Positions 1 to 10,989 of a stretch of 64,000 bases of DNA are shown here, piece by piece (position 1 is the stretch's first letter; each line of letters begins with the position of its first letter). The position numbers were made by a program, and so were the translations under genes. Below the pieces are notes generated by a model. The model searched no databases. It saw only the letters and a program-made list of their open reading frames with translations, and had not been told where the DNA came from. The DNA is from Rhizobium lentis (GTDB lineage: Bacteria; Pseudomonadota; Alphaproteobacteria; Rhizobiales; Rhizobiaceae), in the NCBI RefSeq assembly GCF_017352135.1, contig NZ_CP071454.1, positions 2,009,001-2,073,000 of the forward strand, in the 5' to 3' direction.

Positions 1-88
1 CGTCGCCGGCGGCAAGGCTCGCGCCGATTGCGCCGGCAAGCGTCAGTCTGCCGAGTGTCCTGAAAGCCTGCGCGAAGCCGAAAGCCAT
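1..88 (-). CDS. Start of a probable secreted protein (partial)
   Basis: Only the first 29 codons are inside the window; the gene runs off the left edge. The minus-strand ATG at 88-86 is preceded by AAGGGA with five bases of spacing, a good ribosome binding site. The peptide has an arginine-containing start and a hydrophobic alanine/glycine-rich core ending near ASLAAGD, which looks like a Sec signal peptide. It is divergent from yejA, and rhizobia often carry two yejA-like binding-protein genes side by side, so a second solute-binding protein is a reasonable guess, but nothing beyond the signal peptide can be seen here. Confidence 0.5.
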   Translation of the reverse strand, partial: MAFGFAQAFRTLGRLTLAGAIGASLAAGD

Positions 89-300
89 GCTGTTCCCTTA
101 AGTCGATGTCGAAGTGATTTGCGCTCGAATCTACTGTGAAAAGCAATTTTGGTGAATCGATGATTTGGCGAAGGTGCGCAGGAGGCCGCTGACAGAAGCT
201 GGCTCAAAATTCCGCGAGCCCGGCAAAAACCAAACTCTCTCCTGTTTTTCGCCCCTATTTCTCGTATTGTCGAATCCATCAATATTCAGGGGAAGTGGGC

Positions 301-2133
301 ATGGCGGCTTTCTTGTCGAAGATCGGTTTGTTTCTGGCACTTGCGGGTGCTTTGACGCCTTTGACGGCAATGGCTGAAGAGCAGCCATTTCAGATCGGAA
401 GCTCGGTCATCAGCGAAATGAAATACAAGCCGGGCTTTGCTCATTTCGACTACGTCAATCCAAATGCCCCAAAGGGCGGAGATCTGCGCCTTTCCGCGAG
501 CGGCGCCTTCGACACCTTTAATCCGCTACTTGCCAAAGGCCAGACGGCGGTAGGCCTGACGCTCGTATTCGACACGTTGATGAAGCCCGCCGATGACGAG
601 CTGCTTGTGTCCTATGGCTTGCTTGCCGAAGGACTGTCCTTCCCCGCCGATGTTTCGAGTGCGACCTTTCGCCTGCGCAAAGAAGCGAAATGGGCGGACG
701 GGCGGCCGGTTACGCCCGAGGATGTCATCTTCAGCCTGGATAAGACAAAGGAGCTCAATCCGGTCACCGCGAACTACTATCGGCACGTGGTAAAGGCCGA
801 AAAAACCGGCGATCGCGACATCACCTTCACTTTCGACGAGAAGAACAACCGCGAGCTTCCGAATATTCTCGGCCAGTTGGTGGTCGTACCGAAACATTGG
901 TGGGAGGGGCAGGGACCGGACGGCAAGCCCCGCGATATTTCAAAGACGACGCTCGAGCCGGTGATGGGGTCCGGGGCTTATAAAATTGCATCCTTCTCGC
1001 CCGGAGCGACGATCCGTTATGAACTGCGTGACGACTATTGGGGCAAGGACCTCAATGTGAATGTCGGCCAGAACAATTTCCGCAACGTCGTCTACACCTA
1101 TATCGGGGATCGGGACGTTGAATTCGAAGCCTTCCGCGCCGGCAATAGCGACTTTTGGCAGGAAACCACAGCTGCCCGCTGGGCGACGGGATATGATTTC
1201 CCTGCAGTGAAGGAAGGACGCGTCAAGAAGGAAGAGGTTGCAAACCCGCTGCGCTCCACCGGAATCATGCAGGCGCTCGTGCCCAATATGCGGCGTGATC
1301 TGTTTAAGGACGAGCGGGTCCGCGAAGCGCTGAACTACGGTTTCGATTTCGAGGAGCTGAACCGCACGGTTGCCTTCAACAGCTACAAGCGCATCGATAG
1401 CTATTTTTGGAACACCGAGCTTGCCTCTTCGGGCCTGCCGCAGGGACGTGAACTGGAAATACTGCAGGGCATGAAGGACAAGGTTCCGCCCAAAGTCTTC
1501 ACGGCACCCTACACCAATCCCGTCGGCGGTGACCCGCAGAAAAGCCGCGACAACCTTCGCAAGGCGATTGCACTGCTGAAAGACGCTGGCTGGGAGATCA
1601 AGAGCAATCGCATGGTCAATAGCAAGACCGGCCAGCCGATGAGCTTTGAGATACTGTTGTCGAGCCCCATGTTGGAGCGCTGGGCGGTGCCTTATGCCAA
1701 CAATCTCAAGAAAATCGGCATAGATGCGCGCGTGCGGACAGTTGATGCATCGCAAGCTGTCAACCGCGAACGCAGCTTCGACTATGATATGATCTGGAAT
1801 GTCTGGGCGCAGTCGATGAATCCCGGCAACGAGCAGGCCGACTATTGGGGATCCGGCTCGGTGAACCAGCAAGGCACCCAGAATTATGCCGGCATCGCCA
1901 ATCCGGCGATCGACGAACTCATCCGCATGATCATCTTCGCGCCGAACCGCGATGAACAGGTCGCGGCGATCAAGGCGATGGACAGGGTCCTGCTTGCAAA
2001 CCACTACGTCATCCCGCTGTTCTACCGCGGTACCCAGAACATCGTCTATTGGAACACGATCACCCATCCGGCCGAATTCCCGGCTTACAGCCTTGGCTTC
2101 CCCGATGCCTGGTGGTCAGCCTCGGCAAAATGA
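301..2133 (+). CDS. yejA: YejA-type oligopeptide ABC transporter periplasmic binding protein
   Basis: Family 5 extracellular solute-binding protein, 610 residues, the usual size for YejA. It has a Sec signal peptide ending at about TAMAEE, then the family 5 core with the typical GGDLRLS and FDTFNP segment near the mature N-terminus and a KWADGRPVTPEDV stretch. The ATG at 301 sits seven bases after AGGGGAAG; an in-frame GTG at 295 almost touches that site and is less likely. It leads the yejABEF operon and should deliver peptides, in enterobacteria including microcin C-like peptides, to YejBE. Substrate in this organism is inferred only. Confidence 0.9.
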   Translation: MAAFLSKIGLFLALAGALTPLTAMAEEQPFQIGSSVISEMKYKPGFAHFDYVNPNAPKGGDLRLSASGAFDTFNPLLAKGQTAVGLTLVFDTLMKPADDELLVSYGLLAEGLSFPADVSSATFRLRKEAKWADGRPVTPEDVIFSLDKTKELNPVTANYYRHVVKAEKTGDRDITFTFDEKNNRELPNILGQLVVVPKHWWEGQGPDGKPRDISKTTLEPVMGSGAYKIASFSPGATIRYELRDDYWGKDLNVNVGQNNFRNVVYTYIGDRDVEFEAFRAGNSDFWQETTAARWATGYDFPAVKEGRVKKEEVANPLRSTGIMQALVPNMRRDLFKDERVREALNYGFDFEELNRTVAFNSYKRIDSYFWNTELASSGLPQGRELEILQGMKDKVPPKVFTAPYTNPVGGDPQKSRDNLRKAIALLKDAGWEIKSNRMVNSKTGQPMSFEILLSSPMLERWAVPYANNLKKIGIDARVRTVDASQAVNRERSFDYDMIWNVWAQSMNPGNEQADYWGSGSVNQQGTQNYAGIANPAIDELIRMIIFAPNRDEQVAAIKAMDRVLLANHYVIPLFYRGTQNIVYWNTITHPAEFPAYSLGFPDAWWSASAK

Positions 2134-2283
2134 GCGGGCTTGCAATGCTGGGGCTCTGGGCTCCAAATGGCACGAGCGAATCACGACAAGCCGGCAGGGC
2201 CGGCAAGGGAAGGCTGGCGGATTGAGCGGCATTAGACTGGACGGCAGGCAGACAATAAGAAGACTTCCGGAGGCTGAAGGCTG

Positions 2284-3372
2284 ATGGGCGCCTATGTCAT
2301 TCGCCGCCTGCTTTTGATGATCCCGACCATCATCGGCATCATGGCGATCTCCTTTATCGTCGTTCAATTCGCCCCCGGCGGTCCGGTCGAGCAGGTCATT
2401 GCTCAATTGACCGGTCAGGCCGATGGCGCCGATCAGCGCCTGTCGGGCGGCGGCGACCTGATGGGTGACGGAGGAGGGGACGAAGGCTCCAGATATCGGG
2501 GCGCCCAGGGGCTCGATCCGGAACTGATCGCCAAGCTCGAAAAACAGTTCGGCTTCGACAAGCCGCCGCTGACGCGCTTCGGCGAGATGATGTGGAACTA
2601 TATCCGCTTCGATTTCGGCGAAAGCTTCTTCCGCAACACCTCCGTGCTCGATCTCATCAAGGAGAAGCTGCCGGTGTCGATCTCGCTCGGCGTCTGGATC
2701 CTGATTTTCTCCTATGCGATCTCCATCCCGCTCGGCATCCGCAAGGCGGTCAAGGACGGATCGACCTTCGACGTCTGGACCTCGGGCGTCATCGTTATCG
2801 GTTACGCCGTGCCTAGCTTCCTCTTCGGCATCCTGCTGATCGTGCTTTTCGCCGGCGGCTCCTTCTACGACTGGTTTCCGCTGCGCGGCCTGGTCTCCGA
2901 CAATTTCGACCAGCTCGCCTGGTGGCAGAAGCCGCTCGACTACTTCTGGCACCTCACCCTGCCGCTAATTTCGCTTTCGCTTGCCGCCTTCGCCACCACG
3001 ACGCTGCTCACCAAGAATTCCTTCATCGAGGAGATCAAGAAGCAATATGTCGTCACCGCCCGCGCTAAGGGCCTGAATGAGCGGCAGGTGCTATACGGTC
3101 ATGTCTTCCGCAACGCCATGCTGATCATCATCGCCGGTTTTCCCGGTGCCTTCATCTCCGCCTTCTTCACCGGCTCGCTGCTGATCGAGAACATCTTCTC
3201 GCTGGATGGTCTCGGCCGTCTCGGCTATCTCTCGGTCGTCAACCGGGATTACCCGATCGTTTTCGCGACGCTCTACATTTTCTCGCTGCTCGGTCTGTTT
3301 GTCAGCTTGATTTCCGACCTGATCTATACCTGGATCGATCCGCGCATCGATTTCGAGCGGAGGGACGTCTGA
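2284..3372 (+). CDS. yejB: YejB-type peptide ABC transporter permease
   Basis: Inner-membrane permease of 362 residues of the DppB/OppB class. The N-terminal segment [19 protein letters not shown] is typical, followed by a long periplasmic loop rich in glycine and aspartate at about residues 50-75, then five more membrane segments. The EAA-type loop is visible around residues 255-275 ([17 protein letters not shown]). GGAGG lies ten bases before the start. The 150-base gap after yejA contains a GCCGGC-agg-GCCGGC hairpin at 2190-2204 that could partly separate expression of the abundant binding protein from the permeases. The last base of its stop codon is the first base of yejE. Confidence 0.93.
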   Translation: MGAYVIRRLLLMIPTIIGIMAISFIVVQFAPGGPVEQVIAQLTGQADGADQRLSGGGDLMGDGGGDEGSRYRGAQGLDPELIAKLEKQFGFDKPPLTRFGEMMWNYIRFDFGESFFRNTSVLDLIKEKLPVSISLGVWILIFSYAISIPLGIRKAVKDGSTFDVWTSGVIVIGYAVPSFLFGILLIVLFAGGSFYDWFPLRGLVSDNFDQLAWWQKPLDYFWHLTLPLISLSLAAFATTTLLTKNSFIEEIKKQYVVTARAKGLNERQVLYGHVFRNAMLIIIAGFPGAFISAFFTGSLLIENIFSLDGLGRLGYLSVVNRDYPIVFATLYIFSLLGLFVSLISDLIYTWIDPRIDFERRDV

Positions 3373-4516
3373 TGGACGCCGCCGCAAATCCCGCCACCAC
3401 AACCCCCGTCAAGCCGCCGCGCAAGGGCCTGCTGTCGCCGACCAATATTCGCCGCTGGAAAAACTTCCGGGCGAACGGCCGCGGTTACTGGTCCCTGTGG
3501 CTGTTCCTGTTACTCTTCGGGCTCAGCCTGTTTGCCGAGTTCCTCGCCAACGACCGGCCGATCGTTGCCTCCTACAAGGGCGAGATCCTGTTTCCCGTCC
3601 TGATCGATTATCCCGAGGAGAAGTTCGGCGGCTTCCTGGCGGAAACCGACTACCGCTCCTCGGTTATCGCAGACGAGATCAACGCCAATGGCTGGATGAT
3701 CTGGCCGCCGATCCGTTATTCCTATCGTTCGGTCAATTCGAACATTCCGCATTCGGCGCCGACCGCCCCCTTCTGGCTGATGACGAAGGAGGAGCGCTGT
3801 TCCGGTTATCCGCAAGGGGTGAACGATCCCGGCTGCACACTCGGCAATCTCAACTGGCTCGGCACCGACGACCAGGCCCGCGACGTGCTGGCGCGCGTCA
3901 TATACGGTTTCCGCATATCGGTGCTCTTCGGCCTGGCGCTGACCATCTGCTCGGCGATCATCGGCGTGACGGCAGGCGCGGTGCAGGGCTATTTCGGCGG
4001 CTGGACCGATCTCTTATTGCAGCGTTTCATCGAGATCTGGTCGTCGATGCCGGTGCTTTACATCCTGTTGATCATCGCCGCCATCCTGCCGCCTGGCTTC
4101 TTCGTGCTGCTCGGCATCATGCTGCTGTTTTCCTGGGTCGGCTTCGTCGGCGTCGTGCGCGCCGAATTCCTGCGCGCCCGCAATTTCGAATATGTCCGCG
4201 CCGCCCGCGCGCTCGGGGTCAACAACCGCACCATCATGTGGCGCCACCTGCTGCCGAACGCCATGGTCGCGACGCTCACCTTCCTGCCCTTCATTCTCTC
4301 CGGCTCGATCACCACGCTGACGTCGCTCGATTTCCTCGGCTTCGGCATGCCGCCGGGTTCCCCTTCCCTCGGCGAGATGATCGCCCAGGGCAAGACCAAT
4401 CTGCAGGCGCCCTGGCTGGGGCTGACGGCCTTCTTCACCATGTCGATCATGCTGTCCTTGCTGATCTTCATCGGCGAAGCGGTGCGCGACGCCTTCGATC
4501 CGAGGAAGACGTTTCA

Positions 4517-4520
<4 letters not shown>
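3372..4520 (+). CDS. yejE: YejE-type peptide ABC transporter permease
   Basis: Second permease of the Yej importer, 382 residues, DppC/OppC class. The cytoplasmic N-terminus ends in SPTNIRRWKNFRANGRGYWS, followed by a first membrane segment, a large periplasmic region of about 130 residues including the YejE-typical RYSYRSVNSNIPHSAPTAP stretch, then NWLGTDDQARDVLARV and five further membrane segments. The EAA loop is near RAARALGVNNRTIMWRH. It starts by TGATG overlap with yejB and its stop overlaps the yejF start (ATGA), so the three cytoplasmic-side genes are translationally coupled. Confidence 0.93.
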
Positions 4521-6154
<1,634 letters not shown>

Positions 6155-6163
6155 AAGAAGATC

Positions 6164-7123
6164 ATGTCAGCTCGCCCTCCCGTTCTCGTCGACATCAAGT
6201 TTAATCCCGAAGGGGTCGCCCGCGTGCTGAAGACGGCCTTTGCCGACCGCGGCAGCATCAATCTCGCCGATCCCGCCAATCGCGATCGCGATCTCGGCGA
6301 TGTCGAATACGCGCTTCTCTGGAAGCCGGATGCCGACCTTTTCCAGCGGGCGCCGAACCTCAAGGTGATCTTTTCCGGCGGCGCCGGCGTCGACCATATC
6401 ATCGGGATGGGCGGCCTGCCCGAGATCCCGATTGTCCGCTTCGTCGATCGCAGCCTGACGACGCGCATGAGCGAATGGGTCGTCATGCAATGCCTGATGC
6501 ATCTGCGCGGGCAATACGCCCATGACACCCACCAACGCGGTCGGGAATGGGCAAAATTCATCGCGCCGGAGGCGGCGGAGGTGACGGTCGGCGTCATGGG
6601 ACTCGGTATTCTCGGACAGGACGCGGTCGCCAAGCTGAAGGTGATGGGGTTTAATGTCATTGGCTGGTCGCGCACCCGCAAAGAGATCGGCGGTGTCGAA
6701 ACCTTCGATGCAAGCGAGCTGGACAGCTTCCTCGCTAGAACCGACATCCTGGTGGGGCTTTTGCCGCTGACACCGGAGACAACGGGTTTTTATGATATCG
6801 GGCTATTCAAAAAGCTTCGTCGTGGCGGAGCGCTCGGACAGCCGGTCTTCATCAATGCCGGCCGAGGCAGGAGCCAGGTTGAGACCGATATCGTGTCAGC
6901 CGTCCGGGAGGGCACTCTTGGCGGCGCCTCCCTCGATGTCTTCGAAGTAGAGCCGCTTGCATCAGATAACCCCTTATGGGACCTGGAGAATGTCTTCATC
7001 ACGCCGCACGACGCGGCCGTCTCCGAAGAAAACGCGCTGTTTCGCCATGTCGAGAAGCAGATCGCCCGTTTCGAGCGCGGTGAACCGCTGCAATTCGTGG
7101 TCGACCGCGCCGCCGGCTATTAA
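6164..7123 (+). CDS. D-2-hydroxyacid dehydrogenase, GhrA-like (glyoxylate/hydroxypyruvate reductase)
   Basis: 319 residues. It belongs to the NAD(P)-dependent D-isomer 2-hydroxyacid dehydrogenases. The Rossmann motif GVMGLGILGQD is at about 143-153, the catalytic arginine is in the NAGRGRSQVETD segment, the glutamate in VFEVEPL, and the histidine in ITPHDAAVS. It best fits the GhrA branch, which reduces glyoxylate and hydroxypyruvate, but substrate cannot be read from sequence. It starts nine bases after yejF with AAGAAG as a ribosome binding site, so it is probably the last gene of the yej operon. Confidence 0.85.
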   Translation: MSARPPVLVDIKFNPEGVARVLKTAFADRGSINLADPANRDRDLGDVEYALLWKPDADLFQRAPNLKVIFSGGAGVDHIIGMGGLPEIPIVRFVDRSLTTRMSEWVVMQCLMHLRGQYAHDTHQRGREWAKFIAPEAAEVTVGVMGLGILGQDAVAKLKVMGFNVIGWSRTRKEIGGVETFDASELDSFLARTDILVGLLPLTPETTGFYDIGLFKKLRRGGALGQPVFINAGRGRSQVETDIVSAVREGTLGGASLDVFEVEPLASDNPLWDLENVFITPHDAAVSEENALFRHVEKQIARFERGEPLQFVVDRAAGY

Positions 7124-7245
7124 GCGTGTCGCACCCAAATCACCGCTGATCACCCTTCCGGAACCTTCCAGACAGCCACCCGTTTCCTTTGCTGAGATTC
7201 TTCGCGGGCCGGATATGCCGGTCAAGACAGCGGAAGGAGACGATG

Positions 7246-7608
7246 ATGGCGCATCAGACGGAAACACGCTGGGAAAAATCGGACGGCAAACTTCACAAGG
7301 AGGAGCAAATCCCGCCGGTCAAGGCGCGACAGGGGCGCATGGGGTATCGTATCCTGACCGTGCTGCTCGTGGCGCTGATCCTTGCTTTCGTGGTCTGGAT
7401 CCCGGTCGAGATCTGGGGCAATCGCGAGGCGAACGAAGTGGCGCCTCAGCAGCCAGGCCAGCAGCTCCAGCAGCAGCAGTCAGACGGAGCACCCGCGCCG
7501 ACGCAGCAGAACGGCAATGCCGTTCCGACCGAGACGCCGAACACGACGCAGCCCGCTCCGAATGTCGCGCCTGCGACACCGGCCCAGCCGGCGGCACCAG
7601 CGCAATAG
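7246..7608 (+). CDS. Small single-pass membrane protein with Gln/Pro-rich tail
   Basis: About 120 residues with no recognised domain. A charged cytoplasmic N-terminus of about 35 residues (TETRWEKSDGKLHKEEQ) precedes one membrane segment (ILTVLLVALILAFVVWIP), then a low-complexity tail rich in glutamine, proline, alanine and threonine that should lie in the periplasm. Two adjacent ATG codons, 7243 and 7246, follow AAGGAG; the second has the better spacing. It is followed by a good terminator, so it is probably expressed alone. Function unknown. Confidence 0.7.
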   Translation: MAHQTETRWEKSDGKLHKEEQIPPVKARQGRMGYRILTVLLVALILAFVVWIPVEIWGNREANEVAPQQPGQQLQQQQSDGAPAPTQQNGNAVPTETPNTTQPAPNVAPATPAQPAAPAQ

Positions 7609-7628
7609 CGTTCGGCCGATCACCTCGC

Positions 7629-7669
7629 GCATCCCGCCGCCGTGCCGCAGCGGGATGCTTATTGTTTTG
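7629..7669 (+). terminator. Rho-independent terminator after the small membrane protein gene
   Basis: Nine-base perfect inverted repeat GCATCCCGC (7629-7637) and GCGGGATGC (7650-7658) with a 12-base loop, followed by TTATTGTTTTG. It lies 20 bases after the stop at 7608 and before pncB. Confidence 0.75.
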
Positions 7670-7794
7670 TCTGGACTTTCTCTGCCGATTTTTCGATAAG
7701 AAGGCGCACGAGCCGGTTTCGTGCGCCGGCCCCGCACTTGGCAGCATTCGGGAACTTGGCAGCACCTGACCGGATTGGACAGGGGCAGGAATTC

Positions 7795-9099
7795 ATGGCC
7801 AAGACCGATATTGCGAGACGCGTCTACAATCACGCCTGGAAACTCGACCCGATCATCCGCAGCCTGATCGATACCGACTTCTACAAGCTGCTGATGCTGC
7901 AGATGATCTGGAAGCTCTATCCAGATGTGAACGCCTCTTTCACCCTGATCAACCGGACCAAGCGCGTTCGTCTCGCCGAGGAGATCGACGAAGGCGAATT
8001 GCGTGAACAGCTCGATCATGCCCGCACGCTGCGGCTCTCCAAGAAGGAGATGATCTGGCTGGCGGGTAACAGTTTTTACGGCCGCGCGCAGATTTTCGAG
8101 CCGGAATTCCTAGCCTGGCTTTCCAACTTCCAGCTGCCCGAATATGAGCTGTCGAAGAAGGACGGGCAATATGTCCTGGATTTCCATGGATCCTGGAAAG
8201 AAACCACGATGTGGGAAATCCCGGCGCTCGCCATCGTCAACGAGCTGCGTTCGCGCTCGGCGATGAAGGCGCTCGGCCCCTTTACGCTTGATGTGCTCTA
8301 TGCCCGCGCCAAGGCGAAGATGTGGTCGAAGGTTGAGCGGCTGAGGGAACTGCCGGGCCTGCGCATCTCCGATTTCGGTACCCGCCGCCGTCACAGCTTC
8401 CTCTGGCAGCGCTGGTGCGTCGAGGCGTTGAAGGAAGGCATCGGTCCGGCCTTCACCGGCACCAGCAACGTATTGCTGGCGATGGATTCCGACCTCGAGG
8501 CCGTCGGCACCAATGCCCACGAGTTGCCGATGGTGGCTGCGGCGCTGGCGCAGACCGACGAGCAGCTCCGCAACGCCCCCTACAAGATCCTGCGGGACTG
8601 GAACAAGCTCTATGGCGGCAACCTGCTGATCGTCCTGCCGGATGCCTTCGGCACCGCAGCCTTCCTGCGCGACGCCCCTGAGTGGGTTGCCGACTGGACC
8701 GGCTTCCGTCCGGACAGCGCTCCGCCGATCGAAGGCGGGGAAAAGATCATCGACTGGTGGAAGAAGATGGGCCGCGATCCGCGCCAGAAGCTCTTGATCT
8801 TCTCAGACGGCCTCGATGTCGACGCCATCATCGACACCTACCGGCACTTCGAAGGCCGCGTGCGCATGAGCTTCGGCTGGGGCACCAACCTGACGAACGA
8901 TTTCGCCGGCTGCGCGCCGACGGAAATCTCCGGCCTCAATCCGATCTCCGTCGTCTGCAAGGTCAGCGACGCCAACGGCCGCCCCGCGGTGAAACTCTCC
9001 GACAACCCGCAGAAGGCGACCGGCGACCCGGCTGAGGTCGAACGCTACCTGAAATTCTTCGGTGCCGAGGATCGGGTCGATCAGACTGTTCTGGTATAG
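7795..9099 (+). CDS. pncB: Nicotinate phosphoribosyltransferase
   Basis: 434 residues. PncB joins nicotinate and PRPP to nicotinate mononucleotide in NAD salvage. Recognisable stretches are [13 protein letters not shown] near the start, [12 protein letters not shown], the FTGTSNV segment, and GTNAHELPM, which carries the conserved histidine expected to be phosphorylated in this family, then [10 protein letters not shown] and [11 protein letters not shown] toward the C-terminus. The ATG at 7795 has AGGA upstream; earlier in-frame codons encode an arginine-rich non-conserved stretch and were excluded. It is about 30 residues longer than the E. coli enzyme, mostly at the N-terminus. Confidence 0.93.
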   Translation: MAKTDIARRVYNHAWKLDPIIRSLIDTDFYKLLMLQMIWKLYPDVNASFTLINRTKRVRLAEEIDEGELREQLDHARTLRLSKKEMIWLAGNSFYGRAQIFEPEFLAWLSNFQLPEYELSKKDGQYVLDFHGSWKETTMWEIPALAIVNELRSRSAMKALGPFTLDVLYARAKAKMWSKVERLRELPGLRISDFGTRRRHSFLWQRWCVEALKEGIGPAFTGTSNVLLAMDSDLEAVGTNAHELPMVAAALAQTDEQLRNAPYKILRDWNKLYGGNLLIVLPDAFGTAAFLRDAPEWVADWTGFRPDSAPPIEGGEKIIDWWKKMGRDPRQKLLIFSDGLDVDAIIDTYRHFEGRVRMSFGWGTNLTNDFAGCAPTEISGLNPISVVCKVSDANGRPAVKLSDNPQKATGDPAEVERYLKFFGAEDRVDQTVLV

Positions 9100-9326
9100 G
9101 CACGGGGTGAGGCACGGCCATGCCGCGGCGCATCGGCATGCCCAGCCATCGCATCCTCGATCGACCAGCCGAAGCGCCAGGCGTCGAACATCGAATACCA
9201 TTCCTGGAGATCGGTGATCGGCAGGACATCCGGCTTCGACATCGGGTTGTCCGCCAGGCTGCGGCCAAGCGCCCGGTCGCGCACGCCGCGCTCCTGCATC
9301 TCAAGAAGATTCTCGAACATCGTCAT
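9081..9326 (-). CDS. Small CrpP/Rmf-like protein
   Basis: 81 residues. The core ([17 protein letters not shown], then DNP, then [12 protein letters not shown]) matches the pattern of the short rhizobial proteins annotated as CrpP-related or ribosome-modulation-factor-like: a glycine/arginine helix, an aromatic W...DAW.FGW..E segment and little else. The biochemical role of these rhizobial members is unsettled. ATG 9326 is preceded by GGGAGGG, a good ribosome binding site. The 3' end overlaps the end of pncB by 19 bases in convergent orientation. Family call is by motif memory only. Confidence 0.6.
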   Translation of the reverse strand: MTMFENLLEMQERGVRDRALGRSLADNPMSKPDVLPITDLQEWYSMFDAWRFGWSIEDAMAGHADAPRHGRASPRAYTRTV

Positions 9327-9400
9327 CCCGGGGCCCTCCCGATCCACGGTTTATGCAATCATGCTAATTAAGCATTGTCGAGTCCGGATGTGCGCATTCC

Positions 9401-9660
9401 GGTTTTTCACAGGATTAGCCCCAATTCGCTACTCCAAGGAGGAAGCCGGGTAGACACTGGCTTGGGCCGGCCGGTCGCGATTGACTGGTAGAGGGTGACG
9501 GGGAGGCTCGGCTTCCTGGCTGGGGTCCGCCACCGAGCCTCCCGGCTGTCCGAATCTTCTGAATGCCGGCAGCATCGACAGACTGCCCCTTTCCGCTCGC
9601 GCCGATCCAACTGTGATGGAGGCGAGAGTTAACCGGAGGTGAATATCCACCGGCCCCGTC
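9401..9660. other. Non-coding stretch with a long hairpin
   Basis: No convincing gene. It contains an 11-base perfect inverted repeat, GGGAGGCTCGG (9501-9511) and CCGAGCCTCCC (9533-9543), with a 21-base loop. There is no T-tract on either strand, so it is not a standard terminator. A short minus-strand frame with a GTG start at 9650 was judged unsupported. It could hold a structured small RNA, which cannot be decided here. Confidence 0.3.
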
Positions 9661-9682
9661 TCAATTCAAGGCAATCTCTCGG

Positions 9683-9892
9683 TCAGGCAGCCAGTCTGCG
9701 AAACCGCGTCCTGATCCGGTCGAGATAATAATGCCCGGGAGACGGGGCCGCCGTCATCGCATGGGCTTCCGAAGAGGGCACGCCTTCGAACAGACGTTCC
9801 TCGCCGTTCTTGAAGCAGATCCTGAGCCGCCCGTCTTCCTGGCTGAAATAGACGGATTTGATGATCTTCGACTGTACCGAAAGTTCTTCCAC
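9683..9892 (-). CDS. KTSC-domain protein
   Basis: 69 residues, almost entirely a KTSC domain: IKSVYFSQEDGRLRICFKNG, then GVPSSEAHAMTAAPSPGHYY and a final basic IRTRFRRL. KTSC domains are small, sometimes linked to RNA- or nucleic-acid-processing proteins, with no firm function. GTG at 9892 has GAGG eight bases upstream and gives just the domain; an upstream ATG at 9961 would add 23 residues but lacks a clear ribosome binding site. Monocistronic and divergent from the toxin-antitoxin pair. Confidence 0.7.
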   Translation of the reverse strand: MEELSVQSKIIKSVYFSQEDGRLRICFKNGEERLFEGVPSSEAHAMTAAPSPGHYYLDRIRTRFRRLAA

Positions 9893-10091
9893 CTGTTTTA
9901 CCTCTGTTTTTAGTTTGGCGGACCCTAAACCCAAACGTGCAAAGAGGCGGTGAAGCGGCATGGTAAAAATTCAGGAATTTTCTAGGTACCCTGAGGAATT
10001 CGGTCTTCGCCCGTCTGCGGAGGAGGTTGTGAAGTCTCGATAAATGACAAAGTTTGCCAAAATATGCCACGATGGCTGTAAGGAGATCGAC

Positions 10092-10343
10092 ATGGCAACG
10101 ATGAACGTGTCGCTACCAGATCCCATGAAAGAGTGGGTGGAGGCGCAAACCAAAACGGGTCGCTACGCCAACGCAAGCGACTATGTCCGCGACCTGATCC
10201 GCAAGGATCAGGAGCGGAACGACAAGATTGCCGCCATGCAGCGCTTTATCGATGAAGGTTTGGAGAGCGGTACAGGGTCGCGATCAAAGGACGATCTATT
10301 TGAGGCGGCGCGGGCGCGCGTGGAAGCCCCTCACCACAATTGA
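10092..10343 (+). CDS. ParD-family type II antitoxin
   Basis: 83 residues. The N-terminal ribbon-helix-helix (TMNVSLPDPMKEWVEAQ, then GRYANASDYVRDLIRKDQ) is the DNA-binding part of ParD/CopG-like antitoxins, and the charged C-terminal half should wrap the toxin. ATG 10092 follows AAGGAG; an upstream ATG at 10044 is less likely. Such operons are normally autorepressed by the antitoxin. The toxin gene begins two bases after the stop but is broken (next feature). Confidence 0.85.
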   Translation: MATMNVSLPDPMKEWVEAQTKTGRYANASDYVRDLIRKDQERNDKIAAMQRFIDEGLESGTGSRSKDDLFEAARARVEAPHHN

Positions 10344-10345
10344 CA

Positions 10346-10635
10346 ATGGGTTTTCGCCTCACGAAGGAAGCAGAAGAAGACATAATCGGCATTGCCGAAT
10401 CGGGTATTCATCTGTTCGGCTCAATACAGGCCCGGCGCTATCACAATGAACTCTATGCCATTTCGCTTTGATTGCGGCCAACCCGCGTATGGCGCGTGAA
10501 CGGCATGAGATTTCTCGCCCGATGCGCATACATCCGTTTGAAGCCCATATTGTCGTCTATACGATTGAAGAGGGCGAGGGCGTCCTCATTGTCCGTGTTC
10601 GCCATGGACACGAGGATTGGGCCGGCGAGGCTTGA
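10346..10635 (+). pseudogene. ParE/RelE-family toxin, frameshifted
   Basis: Reading from ATG 10346 gives a ParE-like start (FRLTKEAEEDIIGIAESG, then RRYHNELYAIS) that stops at 10469-10471. The rest of the family pattern (LIAANPRMARERHEIS, PMRIHPFEAHIVVYTI, RVRHGHEDWAG) continues in the frame one base earlier, to a stop at 10633-10635. One missing T in the TTT run at 10461-10463 restores a continuous 97-residue toxin. As it stands only about 41 residues are made, without the C-terminal catalytic or target-binding half, so the toxin should be inactive. A sequencing error in the T run is the alternative. Confidence 0.8.
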
Positions 10636-10674
10636 AATTCGAACTATAACGAGTTTTGGATGCAAAATGTGAAA

Positions 10675-10764
10675 TGGCGGACAGGGAGGGATTCGAACCC
10701 TCGGTACGCTTTCACGTACACACGCGTTCCAGGCGTGCGCCTTAAACCACTCGGCCACCTGTCC
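10675..10764 (-). tRNA. tRNA-Ser(GGA)
   Basis: On the minus strand the sequence folds as a class II tRNA. Acceptor arm GGACAGG pairs with CCTGTCC, discriminator G and encoded CCA follow. The anticodon stem-loop is CACGC-CTGGAAC-GCGTG, giving anticodon GGA (reads UCC/UCU). A long variable arm, TACG...CGTA, and a normal GGTTCGAATCC T-arm confirm a serine tRNA. No integrase or duplicated 3' end is seen beside it. Confidence 0.96.
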
Positions 10765-10989
10765 TTTGGCGTTCGCGCCCGGATAGGAGCAAATCGTCGG
10801 AACGGCGCGATATATACCGATGAATTTTTGCCGATCAACCCAAATCTAACAGTTTTTTGACTTCTTCCGATAAAACTACCTAAGGCCCGTCCATTGTGCT
10901 TCACCTCATCGATGACTATGTAATTCTCAAGGTGGAGAATGGCGCGGGTTGGCCGGAATTGTCCGGCAATCGAAGCGTCGGAGGAATTG

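Noticed and set aside
940-2067. 375-codon antisense frame inside yejA
   Set aside because: Opposite a well-conserved family 5 binding protein; no independent support.
3497-4516. A 340-codon open frame running through yejE directly into yejF, suggesting a longer fusion
   Set aside because: The translated part is arginine/histidine/proline-rich with no conserved motif, and yejE is clearly coded in the other frame; yejF has its own coupled ATG.
9429-9650. 73-codon minus-strand frame in the gap after pncB
   Set aside because: GTG start without a ribosome binding site, proline-rich tail and no recognisable pattern; overlaps the strong hairpin.
10675-10764. tRNA-Ser as an integration site for a mobile island with the toxin-antitoxin pair
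   Set aside because: No integrase gene, no repeated tRNA 3' end and no change in gene type on either side.
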